Positions 19,066-27,483 of a stretch of DNA of 64,000 nucleotides are shown here, piece by piece (position 1 is the first letter of the stretch; each line of letters starts with the position of its first letter). Origin of the DNA: Desulfomonile tiedjei. Its GTDB lineage: Bacteria > Desulfobacterota > Desulfomonilia > Desulfomonilales > Desulfomonilaceae. The notes under the pieces are model-generated. The model was given only the letters and a program-made list of their open reading frames with translations. It had not been told where the DNA came from and made no database searches. The translations under genes were made by a program, and so were the position numbers. Where the stretch lies: NCBI GenBank assembly GCA_016218715.1, contig JACRDG010000032.1, positions 372,001-436,000 of the forward strand, read 5' to 3'.

Positions 19066-20352
19066 ATGAGCGCACCAGGTTGTCGGCATTGCGGGTCGCC
19101 CCTCACGGTATCCTTCGCAGACTTGGGTGTGACGCCGCTCGCCAACTCGTACCTTCGGGAAGAAGACCTGTGCCGTATGGAGCCTTTTTACCCGCTCCAC
19201 GGGTATGTTTGCGAATCCTGCTGGCTCGTCCAGCTCATCCATACCGTGTCACCCGAGGAGCTTTTCGGCACGTACGCCTACTTTTCTTCGTACTCGGACA
19301 CCTGGCTCGGGCACGCGGAGCGCTACGCTGACGACATGGTTTCGAAAATGGGGCTGAGCGGATCGAGCCTGGTGGTGGAAATAGGGAGCAATGACGGATA
19401 CCTGCTCCAGTACTTCCTGCGTGGAGGGGTCCCCGTGCTCGGGATCGAGCCTGCGGCGAATGTGGCCGCGTCTGCTCGATCTCGCGGTATTCCGACCGTT
19501 TCCCGGTTTTTCGGCTCGGAAAGTGCGGCCGCGCTGGTCGAGGAGGGGAAGGCTGCCGATCTGATCGTCGCGAACAACGTGCTCGCCCACGTCCCCGATA
19601 TCAATGATCTTGTGCGCGGCCTGAAGCTCCTGCTCCGGACCGGCGGCGTGATATCTGTAGAATTCCCGCACCTGCTCAGGCTCATGGAAGGGAACCAGTT
19701 TGACACTATCTACCACGAGCATTTCTGCTACCTTTCGCTCATAGCGGTGGAAAGAGTGTTCCGGAACCAGGGTCTCGCGGTGTTCGACCTGGAAGAGCTT
19801 CCGACGCATGGCGGTTCCCTGCGCGTGTTCGCGGCGCGAGCCGAAGATACGGCGAGACCGATTTCCCCGCGGGTTCAGGACTTTCTGGGTCGAGAGATCG
19901 CTGCCGGCCTCACGCGGAGTGAAACCTATTCCAATTTCGCGGACCGGATAAGACGCACCAAGCGCAGGCTTCTGGGGATGCTCGTCGCTATTAAGAACGA
20001 AGGCAAGTCGATTGCCGGTTACGGGGCTCCGGCCAAAGGGAACACGCTTCTCAATTGCTGCGGGATCGGAACGGATTTCCTCGATTACACAGTGGACAGA
20101 AGCCCGCACAAGCAGGGGCGCTATTTACCCGGGACCCGCATCCCGATACATCATCCCGACAGGATCTTGGCCACGAAACCGGACTATGTCCTAATCCTCC
20201 CCTGGAACTTGAGAGATGAAATCATGGAGCGCATGGACTCCATCCGCCAATGGGGCGGGAAGTTCATCATCCCCATACCCGAACCCGAGATCCTCCAGGG
20301 ACCGGTCATTCCTGAATCAACCGCTGGAGGCCCGATTGGCGGCGATCGATGA
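19066..20352 (+). CDS. NDP-hexose C-methyltransferase (TylC3/NovU-like, zinc-containing)
   Basis: This 428-residue protein has the three-part layout of sugar C-methyltransferases. The N-terminal zinc site has cysteines in CRHCG and CESC. The central Rossmann SAM domain has VVEIGSNDGYLLQYF, and the C-terminal domain carries IAGYGAPAKGNTLLN. Relatives add a methyl group to C-3 of 4-keto-6-deoxy sugars. Since the substrate made upstream is CDP-4-dehydro-6-deoxyglucose, a CDP-3-C-methyl-6-deoxyhexose is the likely product (inference). The start is ATG 19066, 5 bp after the rfbG stop. The stop overlaps the next start (ATGA). Confidence 0.85.
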   Translation: MSAPGCRHCGSPLTVSFADLGVTPLANSYLREEDLCRMEPFYPLHGYVCESCWLVQLIHTVSPEELFGTYAYFSSYSDTWLGHAERYADDMVSKMGLSGSSLVVEIGSNDGYLLQYFLRGGVPVLGIEPAANVAASARSRGIPTVSRFFGSESAAALVEEGKAADLIVANNVLAHVPDINDLVRGLKLLLRTGGVISVEFPHLLRLMEGNQFDTIYHEHFCYLSLIAVERVFRNQGLAVFDLEELPTHGGSLRVFAARAEDTARPISPRVQDFLGREIAAGLTRSETYSNFADRIRRTKRRLLGMLVAIKNEGKSIAGYGAPAKGNTLLNCCGIGTDFLDYTVDRSPHKQGRYLPGTRIPIHHPDRILATKPDYVLILPWNLRDEIMERMDSIRQWGGKFIIPIPEPEILQGPVIPESTAGGPIGGDR

Positions 20353-20990
20353 TATTCACCGAAACCTCACTACGGGGAGCTTATGTCATCGATCTCGCAC
20401 CAGTGGCGGACGAGCGGGGGTTCTTCGCGCGAACCTTCTGTCAGCGTGAATTCAGGGCCCATGGTCTTGACGGCACGTTCGTGCAGTGCAATCTCTCGTA
20501 CAATCGAACGTGCGGCACGCTTCGCGGTATGCACTATCAGGCTGCTCCGCACGAAGAAGCGAAAGTGGTGGCGTGCCTGCGAGGCGCGGTCTACGACGCC
20601 ATCATCGATCTGCGCCCGCGCTCGCAAACCTTCCGGGCCTGGACGGCCATCGAGTTGAGCGAGCACAACAGGCGCATGCTCTATGTTCCGAAAGGCTTTG
20701 CGCACGGCTTTCAGACACTGGCCGACGACACGGAGGTGTTCTATCTCATGTCCGCATTCTACGACCCTGACTCGGCTCGCGGGGTGAGATGGGACGATCC
20801 CGCGTTCGGTATTGCATGGCCCGAAACGCTTCGGAGAATGGTGTCAGCCCGTGACGAGGCCTATCCTCTTTTCGAGGAGAAGCAGAGCGCCAATGGCTTT
20901 CATCGGCAAGAGCCTCCCGGAAAAGGCATCGCGGCGGAAGACATGACCAGAGGAGCCACCGGCAGCATCTCCAAAGAGACGGAGGACTGA
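20349..20990 (+). CDS. dTDP-4-dehydrorhamnose 3,5-epimerase-family protein (RmlC-like cupin)
   Basis: This 213-residue cupin epimerase has the RmlC signature segments RGFFARTFCQREF, GTLRGMHYQ (catalytic His) and a later FAHGFQTL. The C-terminal ~30 residues extend past the usual end of the family. With rfbF and rfbG in the operon, the substrate is probably a CDP-4-keto-6-deoxyhexose rather than a dTDP sugar. The start overlaps the preceding stop by ATGA. Confidence 0.88.
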   Translation: MIFTETSLRGAYVIDLAPVADERGFFARTFCQREFRAHGLDGTFVQCNLSYNRTCGTLRGMHYQAAPHEEAKVVACLRGAVYDAIIDLRPRSQTFRAWTAIELSEHNRRMLYVPKGFAHGFQTLADDTEVFYLMSAFYDPDSARGVRWDDPAFGIAWPETLRRMVSARDEAYPLFEEKQSANGFHRQEPPGKGIAAEDMTRGATGSISKETED

Positions 20991-20994
20991 AGCA

Positions 20995-22122
20995 ATGCCG
21001 GAGCGGGTACCGGTTTTTAAGCCTCACATACATGTGGACACCATCAAGAATCTCATGGATGCCCTTGATGTCGGTTGGCTCGGGATGGGGGCCACTACAA
21101 AGGAGTTCGAGGAACGGATAGCGGAATACCTTGGGCTCGAGGATCGGCACGTGGTGGCGGTAAACACGGGAACCTCCGCGCTTCACGCTGCTCTCGTGGT
21201 TGCGGGCGTGGGTCCGGGTGACGAAGTGATCACTCCTTCGTTCAATTATGTCGCGGATCACCAGGCGATTCTCATGGCCGGGGCTCACGTGGTGATGTGC
21301 GACATCCGAGACGACAACCTGGGAATCGACTGTGAAAAGGCGGAGGTCCTGATCGGAGCGAAAACAAAGGCGTTGATGCCTCTGCATTTCATGGGGATTC
21401 CGTGTGACCAGGCAGGCGTTTACCGGCTGGCTCAGGCTCATGGTCTGCGCATAGTCGAGGACTGCTGCCATGCGTTCGGCACGAGCATTGACGGGCGGAA
21501 ACTCGGCAGCTATGGCGATATTGCGTGTTTCAGCTTCGATCCGGTAAAAGTTATTACCTCCGTCGACGGCGGTTGCGTGGTGGCCGGCGGCGAGGCAGAG
21601 TTGAAGAAGCTGCAGCATTTCAGATTGCTGGGGGTGGACAAAGATACCACGGAGCGCTACAAGAACCGCCGCGCCTGGGATTATGACGTGGTGGCTCCCG
21701 GATGCAGGTACCATCTGAACAATATCCTCGCGAGTATCGGCGTATCTCAGATAAAGCGGGTGGACGAGTTTATCGCGTCCAGGCAAAAGGTCTGTCGATC
21801 CTACAGCGAGGCTTTTTCGCCCATAGAAGACTTGCGGGTCCCTCAGACGGATTTCGCCGAGGTTTCTCCTTTCATTTACTCGTTGCGGGTACTGAACGGG
21901 AAAAGAGAAGCTTTGATCGAGCACCTGAGAAAGCGCTCCATCGACGTTGGAATTCACTTTATTCCCGTGCATAAGCACCTGCATTTCGCAGGTTGCCGCC
22001 GGGGCGATATGACGGTGACAGAGAGTGTGGTTCGGGAAGTTCTGACATTGCCGCTGCATTCGAACATGAAGCAGGAGTTTATCGACCGGGTGATCGAAGG
22101 AGTGGTGTCGTTCTTCTCATGA
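20995..22122 (+). CDS. DegT/DnrJ/EryC1 family PLP sugar aminotransferase
   Basis: This 375-residue fold-type I PLP enzyme keeps the Schiff-base lysine in SFDPVKVITSVDGG (Lys185) and the Asp that contacts the pyridine nitrogen in VEDCCHAFG (Asp156). Together these predict transamination of a keto sugar. RfbH-type 3-dehydratases replace the lysine with histidine, so this is not RfbH despite its place beside rfbF/rfbG. It would make an amino sugar, which the GNAT enzyme at 23210 could acylate. The gap to the previous gene is 4 bp, and the glycosyltransferase start overlaps its stop. Confidence 0.9.
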   Translation: MPERVPVFKPHIHVDTIKNLMDALDVGWLGMGATTKEFEERIAEYLGLEDRHVVAVNTGTSALHAALVVAGVGPGDEVITPSFNYVADHQAILMAGAHVVMCDIRDDNLGIDCEKAEVLIGAKTKALMPLHFMGIPCDQAGVYRLAQAHGLRIVEDCCHAFGTSIDGRKLGSYGDIACFSFDPVKVITSVDGGCVVAGGEAELKKLQHFRLLGVDKDTTERYKNRRAWDYDVVAPGCRYHLNNILASIGVSQIKRVDEFIASRQKVCRSYSEAFSPIEDLRVPQTDFAEVSPFIYSLRVLNGKREALIEHLRKRSIDVGIHFIPVHKHLHFAGCRRGDMTVTESVVREVLTLPLHSNMKQEFIDRVIEGVVSFFS

Positions 22123-23141
22123 AGCGCCGGCGAGGCGCAGAGGTGTCGAGGATGAGTGTCCGGCCCGTTACCATTGCTATGCCGGTTTACAACGGAGAAC
22201 CTTTCCTCCGGGAATCGATTGGAAGCGTTCTGGCCCAGGATTTTGGCGATTTCGAGTTCGTGGTATGTGACAACTTGTCCACCGATTCCACGTGGGAGAT
22301 CTGCAACTCGTACGCGGCGAAAGATAAGCGCATAAGGTGTCACCGGAACGAGAAGAATTGGGGCGCCTTAAGAAACTTCCACCTGGCGCGTGAACTCTCT
22401 CGCTCTCCATTGTTTAAATGGCACGCTCATGATGACGTCCTCGATCCTACATTCCTCGGTAGATGCTACCGGTTCCTGACCGCTCATTCAGATTATTTGG
22501 CCTGCACGAGCTGGGTCGCGTTTATGGACGAGACTGGAACTCAGTTCCTCTCACAATATTTGGATACCAGTCTCGACTCGGCCGATCCTGTCGAGAGGTT
22601 CAAGAAGTTCTACGCCCAGGGCCGCAATGACTACGGGTACATATATGCTTTGATGAGAAAGGAAGCAACAGACCAGATACGGTTTCGGAAGGTGTGGGGT
22701 GCTGACTGGGTATTCGTGACGGAAATGATCGCGCGTGGCATGATACATCAAATTCAGGAGCCTCTCCTGTCGTTTCGTATCAGAACCAACTCCCCGGAAA
22801 GCTATGAGGAGACTAACGGCCCGGTTGCCTTATGGGGGGCCCGCAGCAGTTTTCTCGCTTTCCGTAATCTCAGGCTAAACATGGCTATTGCATCGGTCAT
22901 CGGAAACAGGTCATTGCTCCATGAAGAAAGACGGGTCGTGCGCTCTTTGTTTCGAGCAAACCTGCCGCTATACCCCGCAATATCACGAGATATCGTTGAG
23001 CTGATCTCACATTTCACCATACGGTTCCCGCGCTTGCACAATGCTTTGAGAATGGTGAAACGTCTCGTCGGCGGGTTGCTCTCGCGGCCATCATCCAGGA
23101 AACGCCCCAGGACTGTCCTCAGCGACCACGGTAACCGGTAG
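22119..23141 (+). CDS. family 2 glycosyltransferase
   Basis: The N-terminal GT-A domain has the hallmark TIAMPVYNGEPFLRESIGSV, then DNLSTDSTW and the acidic KWHAHDDVLDP motif. The C-terminal ~120 residues are more variable and basic, with no clear membrane helix. ATG 22119 overlaps the preceding stop (ATGA); an internal ATG at 22152 is an alternative. It would transfer a sugar, perhaps the modified CDP sugar made by the operon, to a lipid-linked acceptor on the inner leaflet. Confidence 0.88.
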   Translation: MKRRRGAEVSRMSVRPVTIAMPVYNGEPFLRESIGSVLAQDFGDFEFVVCDNLSTDSTWEICNSYAAKDKRIRCHRNEKNWGALRNFHLARELSRSPLFKWHAHDDVLDPTFLGRCYRFLTAHSDYLACTSWVAFMDETGTQFLSQYLDTSLDSADPVERFKKFYAQGRNDYGYIYALMRKEATDQIRFRKVWGADWVFVTEMIARGMIHQIQEPLLSFRIRTNSPESYEETNGPVALWGARSSFLAFRNLRLNMAIASVIGNRSLLHEERRVVRSLFRANLPLYPAISRDIVELISHFTIRFPRLHNALRMVKRLVGGLLSRPSSRKRPRTVLSDHGNR

Positions 23142-23209
23142 GCATGCAGTTGAAGCTCTGAAAGAGCCGCTTTACGGAGCCTTGAATCTGCTGCCCAGAG
23201 GACCAGAAT

Positions 23210-23932
23210 ATGAGTGCATTGGCACAGGTTAGGCGAATTATTGCCGATCTGAAACATCCGGCGGATTGGAACCGAATCCCACGACTGCCTGTCCTGGTGC
23301 GTCAAGAAGTGGTGGCTCTCGTGAGACCGATCCCCAGTCAGTTGAATGGGGAGGCAGATGGCGATGCGCGTCTTATGGCAGAGTGGCGCAATCTTCACAA
23401 GAGATCTTTCTTCACCTGGATTACCGCGGCGGAGCTATCAACCGCGTCCTGGCTCGATCAAAACTACTCACCCAACGATGAAGATATTCTTTTCATAGTG
23501 GAGACTCCGGCGCGAGTACCGTTCGGACACTTCGCCTTGTACAATTTCCGTGCAGCTGCCGATGTCTGCGAATTCGGCAGGGTTATTCGAGGTCGAAGTA
23601 TTGGACCGAAAGGTGGAATGACCGTTGCGGCAGCATGTCTTCTCCAATGGGCTGCATCTCGTTTGGGTGTTCGACGTTTCTTTCTGGAAGTCTTCCAAGA
23701 CAACGCGAATGCAGTTGCGTTTTACAAACGTTTGGGTTTTGTCGTTGCGAAACGTGTACCCTTGAGACGGGTGGACGATCCCGACTGCACTCGATGGGAA
23801 AAGATTCCCGAGGACGAAGCGGATGCAGGCAATGTCCATGGATATGCATTCAGAATGGAAGCGACTGCCGAGCAACTGCATTCCATCGGATGCAGGCACG
23901 GTGACACTTCACTTTTTGATTTTGTGTGCTGA
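23210..23932 (+). CDS. GNAT-family N-acetyltransferase
   Basis: This 240-residue protein has a GNAT core in its second half (GRSIGPKGGMTVAAACLLQW, then NANAVAFYKRLGF, the usual acetyl-CoA and beta-bulge region). The N-terminal ~70 residues are not part of the core fold. It lies 68 bp after the glycosyltransferase and downstream of an aminotransferase, so N-acylation of an amino sugar is plausible, as with PseH-like enzymes. Protein acetylation cannot be excluded. Confidence 0.75.
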   Translation: MSALAQVRRIIADLKHPADWNRIPRLPVLVRQEVVALVRPIPSQLNGEADGDARLMAEWRNLHKRSFFTWITAAELSTASWLDQNYSPNDEDILFIVETPARVPFGHFALYNFRAAADVCEFGRVIRGRSIGPKGGMTVAAACLLQWAASRLGVRRFFLEVFQDNANAVAFYKRLGFVVAKRVPLRRVDDPDCTRWEKIPEDEADAGNVHGYAFRMEATAEQLHSIGCRHGDTSLFDFVC

Positions 23933-23989
23933 TGGCATGCGCCCGCAATCCATGCCCTGCAACGGCGTTCGGCGCGGATCGCCGTTTCT

Positions 23990-25114
23990 TCACGGCGCCC
24001 TCTCCGGGAATACCCGATGCCTTATGCGTTTGGCAAGTCGATACAGCCAGGGCATTCTGCGAAGATAGTTCACCACGATGGCACGCGCGCGTGTCTGGCC
24101 GCGCATGAAGGGCCCGGCGGAAACTGCCTCGAGGAAATCGATCCCGGCGTTTTTGTAATGCCTGACGATGTTTCTGAAGCCCAGGTCATCAAGTTCCGGA
24201 GTGCCATAAACAAAGAGGACGTGCAGGCCGTTTTCCATGCAGGTGGTGCATATGTCCTGCGTATGCTTCAGTTTCTGCAATTCAGAAATGCTCGAGGACA
24301 GAAAACTCCCCAGGGTGAACTTACCGGCCTCATAGACCGTACAACAGTGAATGGTGTTCCCGAGGGGATCCAGAGTTATCTGGGTGTCTCGCAATTGGCA
24401 GGGCAGGTGCTTGTACCTGCGGCATATGTCGACCGCCTCTCTGATTGGGAGGGCAAACCGCTCCATGATTTCGGCGTCTGCTTCCGTCATGGTGATCTGC
24501 CCAGTATCACTTTTTGCGATCCCCGTTTCGAGATACTTCTCAAGCGGCATCAGATATGCCCAGGCCCATTGGAACGTGAAGCCGAGGTCTCGCGCGTACT
24601 GTCTCATGAGAACTTCATCATCGAGATTACCAAGGTATCGGTGGTACAGGACCTGGACGTGTGTTTCAGGCGAAGCCGTTCGCTGAGCCTCCGCCAGTGA
24701 GGCCATATTCCTCTTAACCCGTTCTATGTCTCCACCCCGGTGTGTTCTCTGGTAGACAGATTGTCTAAAGCCCGAAGTTGAGATCCGAATGGAATCGGGC
24801 TTACTACCCATAAGCGCAGTGAAGTCATAGGCAATGTTCAAATTGGAACTCAGGTCGCACCGAATCCCATGGGACTTCACAATACTGACCAACTGAGGAA
24901 GGTGAGGATGGAGGAGTGGCTCCGTCCAGTTACAGAGGAATACCGAGTCGACAACGCACTCACTTTTGGCTTTGACCAAAATTCGATCGAGAAGTTCGGC
25001 AGAGAGAATACCGCTCGCGCTTCCCGTTTTCGGTGAATTCCCGCGGGGGCACGATGGGCACCGTAAATTGCAATTCCCGACAACGTCAATCACGAAGGTG
25101 AATGCATCCGTCAT
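23990..25114 (-). CDS. radical SAM enzyme with C-terminal cysteine-rich (SPASM-like) region
   Basis: This 374-residue protein has the radical-SAM cluster motif C15-x3-C19-x2-C22 (NCNLRCPSC). A C-terminal set of cysteines (CQLRD, HCCTVY, CTTC) probably holds an auxiliary Fe-S cluster. The start is ATG 25114, with GGAAG upstream; open frame continues further but without a ribosome-binding site. Such proteins modify peptides, sugars or lipids through the 5'-deoxyadenosyl radical. The position in a polysaccharide cluster suggests a sugar or lipid substrate, which is inference. It is transcribed against its neighbours from its own promoter (25266-25294). Confidence 0.88.
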   Translation of the reverse strand: MTDAFTFVIDVVGNCNLRCPSCPRGNSPKTGSASGILSAELLDRILVKAKSECVVDSVFLCNWTEPLLHPHLPQLVSIVKSHGIRCDLSSNLNIAYDFTALMGSKPDSIRISTSGFRQSVYQRTHRGGDIERVKRNMASLAEAQRTASPETHVQVLYHRYLGNLDDEVLMRQYARDLGFTFQWAWAYLMPLEKYLETGIAKSDTGQITMTEADAEIMERFALPIREAVDICRRYKHLPCQLRDTQITLDPLGNTIHCCTVYEAGKFTLGSFLSSSISELQKLKHTQDICTTCMENGLHVLFVYGTPELDDLGFRNIVRHYKNAGIDFLEAVSAGPFMRGQTRARAIVVNYLRRMPWLYRLAKRIRHRVFPERAP

Positions 25115-25265
25115 GGTATCTTCCGGTCGGTTTGGCATGCCGCCGCCATGATTGCGAAAAGGTTCTCCTGTAAATACATCCTGACCCGGGCCTCGCAACC
25201 GTTGCCGTCCCTCGGCCACTAGTCGGCCGAACCTGCATTCATCGGCTCGACCACGAAGCCTCTTC

Positions 25266-25294
25266 AATCTAGAGCAATCCCGGGATAGTGTCAA
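25266..25294 (-). promoter_or_regulatory. sigma70-type promoter for the radical SAM gene
   Basis: On the minus strand a perfect -35 TTGACA (25294-25289), a 17-bp spacer and a -10 TAGATT (25271-25266; 4 of 6). The predicted leader is about 145 nt. Confidence 0.5.
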
Positions 25295-25439
25295 TTGTGG
25301 TCACGGCACGCGGGTCCCTCAGCCGGGACATGCCAGGAACCGGACGTCTTGCCAGGACATGAAGCAATCGCTCCCCTTCCGGTAAGACCTTGGCCCGGGC
25401 TCCTGGCAGTGCCTGAGTAATACCGACGAATCTTCGGAG

Positions 25440-25467
25440 TTGAAAACCCAACGTTTCTCTGTTAAAT
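25440..25467 (+). promoter_or_regulatory. sigma70-type promoter for the CmcI-like gene
   Basis: -35 TTGAAA (25440-25445), a 16-bp spacer and -10 TTAAAT (25462-25467). The predicted start near 25474 is followed by the ribosome-binding site GGAGGAG and ATG 25502. Confidence 0.4.
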
Positions 25468-25501
25468 CGGTGCGATGATTCTTGGAGGAGAAGCGAACGA
25501 T

Positions 25502-26230
25502 ATGCCGGATGAAGAAGCGAATGATCCGCAGAACATAGCTGCCATGGCGGGCGATGAGCGTCTGCGTCAGGTAAGGATGGAAATCTATCGGTCCATGGTG
25601 ATCTACAAGTACTCATACAATTTCACCTGGTTCGGACGGCCGATCATTCAGTGTCCTCAAGACATCGTAGCCATGCAGGAAATCATCTGGAACGTGAAAC
25701 CGGATCTGATCGTGGAGACCGGAATAGCACACGGAGGTTCACTGGTTTTCTATGCGTCGCTTCTTGAGGCCATAGGCGGTGCGGGTGAGGTGGTGGGTGT
25801 CGATATCGAGATTCGTGACCATAACCGAAAAGCCATCGAAACCCACTCAATGGCCAAGAGGATAAGAATGATCGAAGGCTCCTCGGTGGCCGACCGCGCG
25901 GTGGAGCAGGTCTACGAGGCGGCTGCCGGAAAAGAGAGGGTTCTCGTTGCACTGGACTCGAACCATACCCACGAGCATGTGCTCAAAGAACTGACCCTGT
26001 ACTCGCCGCTTGTGACCGAGGGGAGCTATCTCGTGGTCTTTGACACGATCATTGAGGACTTGCCGGATGGCCTCTTTCCTGACCGGCCGTGGTCAAAGGG
26101 GAACAACCCCAAGACCGCGGTCCGGGAATTCCTGAAGACAAATGACAGATTCGCAGTAGATCGGGACTTGGAGACAAAACTCCTCTTCACTGTCGCGCCG
26201 GAAGGCTATCTAAAGTGCATTAAGGAGTGA
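25502..26230 (+). CDS. CmcI/cephalosporin-hydroxylase-family methyltransferase
   Basis: This 242-residue class I SAM-dependent protein of the CmcI family has the motifs VETGIAHGGSLVFYASLL, VVGVDIEIR and LDSNHTHEHVLKEL. Bacterial homologues include O-methyltransferases that act on rhamnosyl residues of surface glycans. O-methylation of a sugar in the nearby polysaccharide is therefore a reasonable guess. The ATG at 25502, preceded by GGAGGAG, is preferred over the in-frame ATG at 25475. It stands alone between a divergent gene and a long spacer. Confidence 0.85.
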   Translation: MPDEEANDPQNIAAMAGDERLRQVRMEIYRSMVIYKYSYNFTWFGRPIIQCPQDIVAMQEIIWNVKPDLIVETGIAHGGSLVFYASLLEAIGGAGEVVGVDIEIRDHNRKAIETHSMAKRIRMIEGSSVADRAVEQVYEAAAGKERVLVALDSNHTHEHVLKELTLYSPLVTEGSYLVVFDTIIEDLPDGLFPDRPWSKGNNPKTAVREFLKTNDRFAVDRDLETKLLFTVAPEGYLKCIKE

Positions 26231-26654
26231 CGTCGCTGGCTCGCGCTGACGTTCCTCGCCTCAACAGCAGCGGTTCTCCCCCGGGTAGTCGCGGGCTGTC
26301 GCGACTGCGTCCCGGTTCGGGATCAACAAATGTTGGCGGCGCGGAAGGTGCCACCGGGCGGTGCTCCTCAATAAGAGTAACACGACTTCGCAGCCAGCAG
26401 GATTTGGCTTTGAGACGGTTTCCTCGTGTCCGCGTGGTAAGATACCGGCCATATCATCGGACGAGGGCGACACAAAAACTCGGGTTGACCGGGGGACCTG
26501 GGACGTGGTACGCTCAGTAACAGGAAGAATCAGGTTTTTTCGTCAACATGAGGATGTCTTTGCCTCTATCGGGTCTCGTGAGGAACTACGCCGGGGCTGT
26601 CTCTAGGCCAAAGGCACTGTCCCTGGACCGGGCAACGGACTAAAGGTCACAGTA
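26231..26654. other. intergenic region without a recognised feature
   Basis: Overlapping short open frames are present on both strands, but none has both a ribosome-binding site and protein-like composition. No convincing repeat or terminator was seen. Confidence 0.4.
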
Positions 26655-27383
26655 ATGTTAGAACCGCTGCAGGATTCCACGTTAAATCTGGCGAATTGGG
26701 AAAAGGTTGTCCTTGATCACTACGCTAGGATATGGGCCAGTGCTAGATGGAAAAAACTATTAGCGGCACCGTACTACCTCGCTATTCGTTCACTACTTGC
26801 GAAGATTGATGCCAAAGCTGGCAGATATTGTCATGGTTCAAGATATATTTCTCAGACGCACTTCGGCTTCAGCGTGGGAAAATACACATACGGTCACAGC
26901 CAATTCTGGCATGCGGGTGTTTACCTTCGGTCAATTGGCGCGTTCACGTCATTGGCACCGAATATTACGATAACAGGTATGAATCACCCCACAAGATTTA
27001 TCACGACTCATCCTTTTATCTACTACAAGAGCCGTGGATTTGTCGAACAAGACAGAGAAGGATTGGTTCCAAGCTGCAAGAACCGAGGAGTAACTATTGG
27101 AAATGATGTTTGGATCGGTCAGAATGTTGTCATCCTCCCTTCGATCAGAATCGATGATGGTGTCATCATTGGGGCTGGATCAGTAGTCACAAGAGATTGC
27201 CCGCCCTATGCAATTGTTTCTGGCAATCCAGCGAAAGTGGTAACGTTCCGATTTAGGCCGGATCAAATTGAGACCCTACTCAGAATTAAATGGTGGGAGT
27301 GGGAAGACAACAGGATAAGATGTAATATCAAATACTTCACCGACGTGGATGAGTTCCTAAATAGATTTGGGGATCCAGGATGA
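26655..27383 (+). CDS. left-handed beta-helix (hexapeptide repeat) acyltransferase
   Basis: This 242-residue protein resembles CatB/Vat-type acetyltransferases. The C-terminal half has hexapeptide turns (GVTIGNDVWIGQNVVILPSI, then IIGAGSVVTRDCPPYAIVSG and NPAKVV). The N-terminal ~75 residues are an extra helical segment. Such enzymes O- or N-acetylate sugars or antibiotics; a glycan substrate fits the location. The gene is visibly richer in A+T and in AT-ending codons than its neighbours, which suggests recent acquisition. Confidence 0.85.
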   Translation: MLEPLQDSTLNLANWEKVVLDHYARIWASARWKKLLAAPYYLAIRSLLAKIDAKAGRYCHGSRYISQTHFGFSVGKYTYGHSQFWHAGVYLRSIGAFTSLAPNITITGMNHPTRFITTHPFIYYKSRGFVEQDREGLVPSCKNRGVTIGNDVWIGQNVVILPSIRIDDGVIIGAGSVVTRDCPPYAIVSGNPAKVVTFRFRPDQIETLLRIKWWEWEDNRIRCNIKYFTDVDEFLNRFGDPG

Positions 27384-27483
27384 CCTTTCGGTCTCGGAGA
27401 CTCTGTTCATGGTCCACCCTCCCAACGGATCTTCGCTCATCTCTATAGATGAACGTAGAGCCCCAAGGGTTCGCCCTTTTTCG

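Noticed and set aside
20995-22122. Assignment as RfbH (CDP-4-keto-6-deoxyglucose 3-dehydratase)
   Set aside because: The Schiff-base lysine is present (SFDPVK), while RfbH has histidine there, and the protein is about 60 residues shorter than RfbH.
26227-26606. Short open frames after the CmcI-like gene
   Set aside because: Two overlapping frames of 80-97 codons without ribosome-binding sites and with Arg/Ser/Gly-rich translations typical of chance frames.
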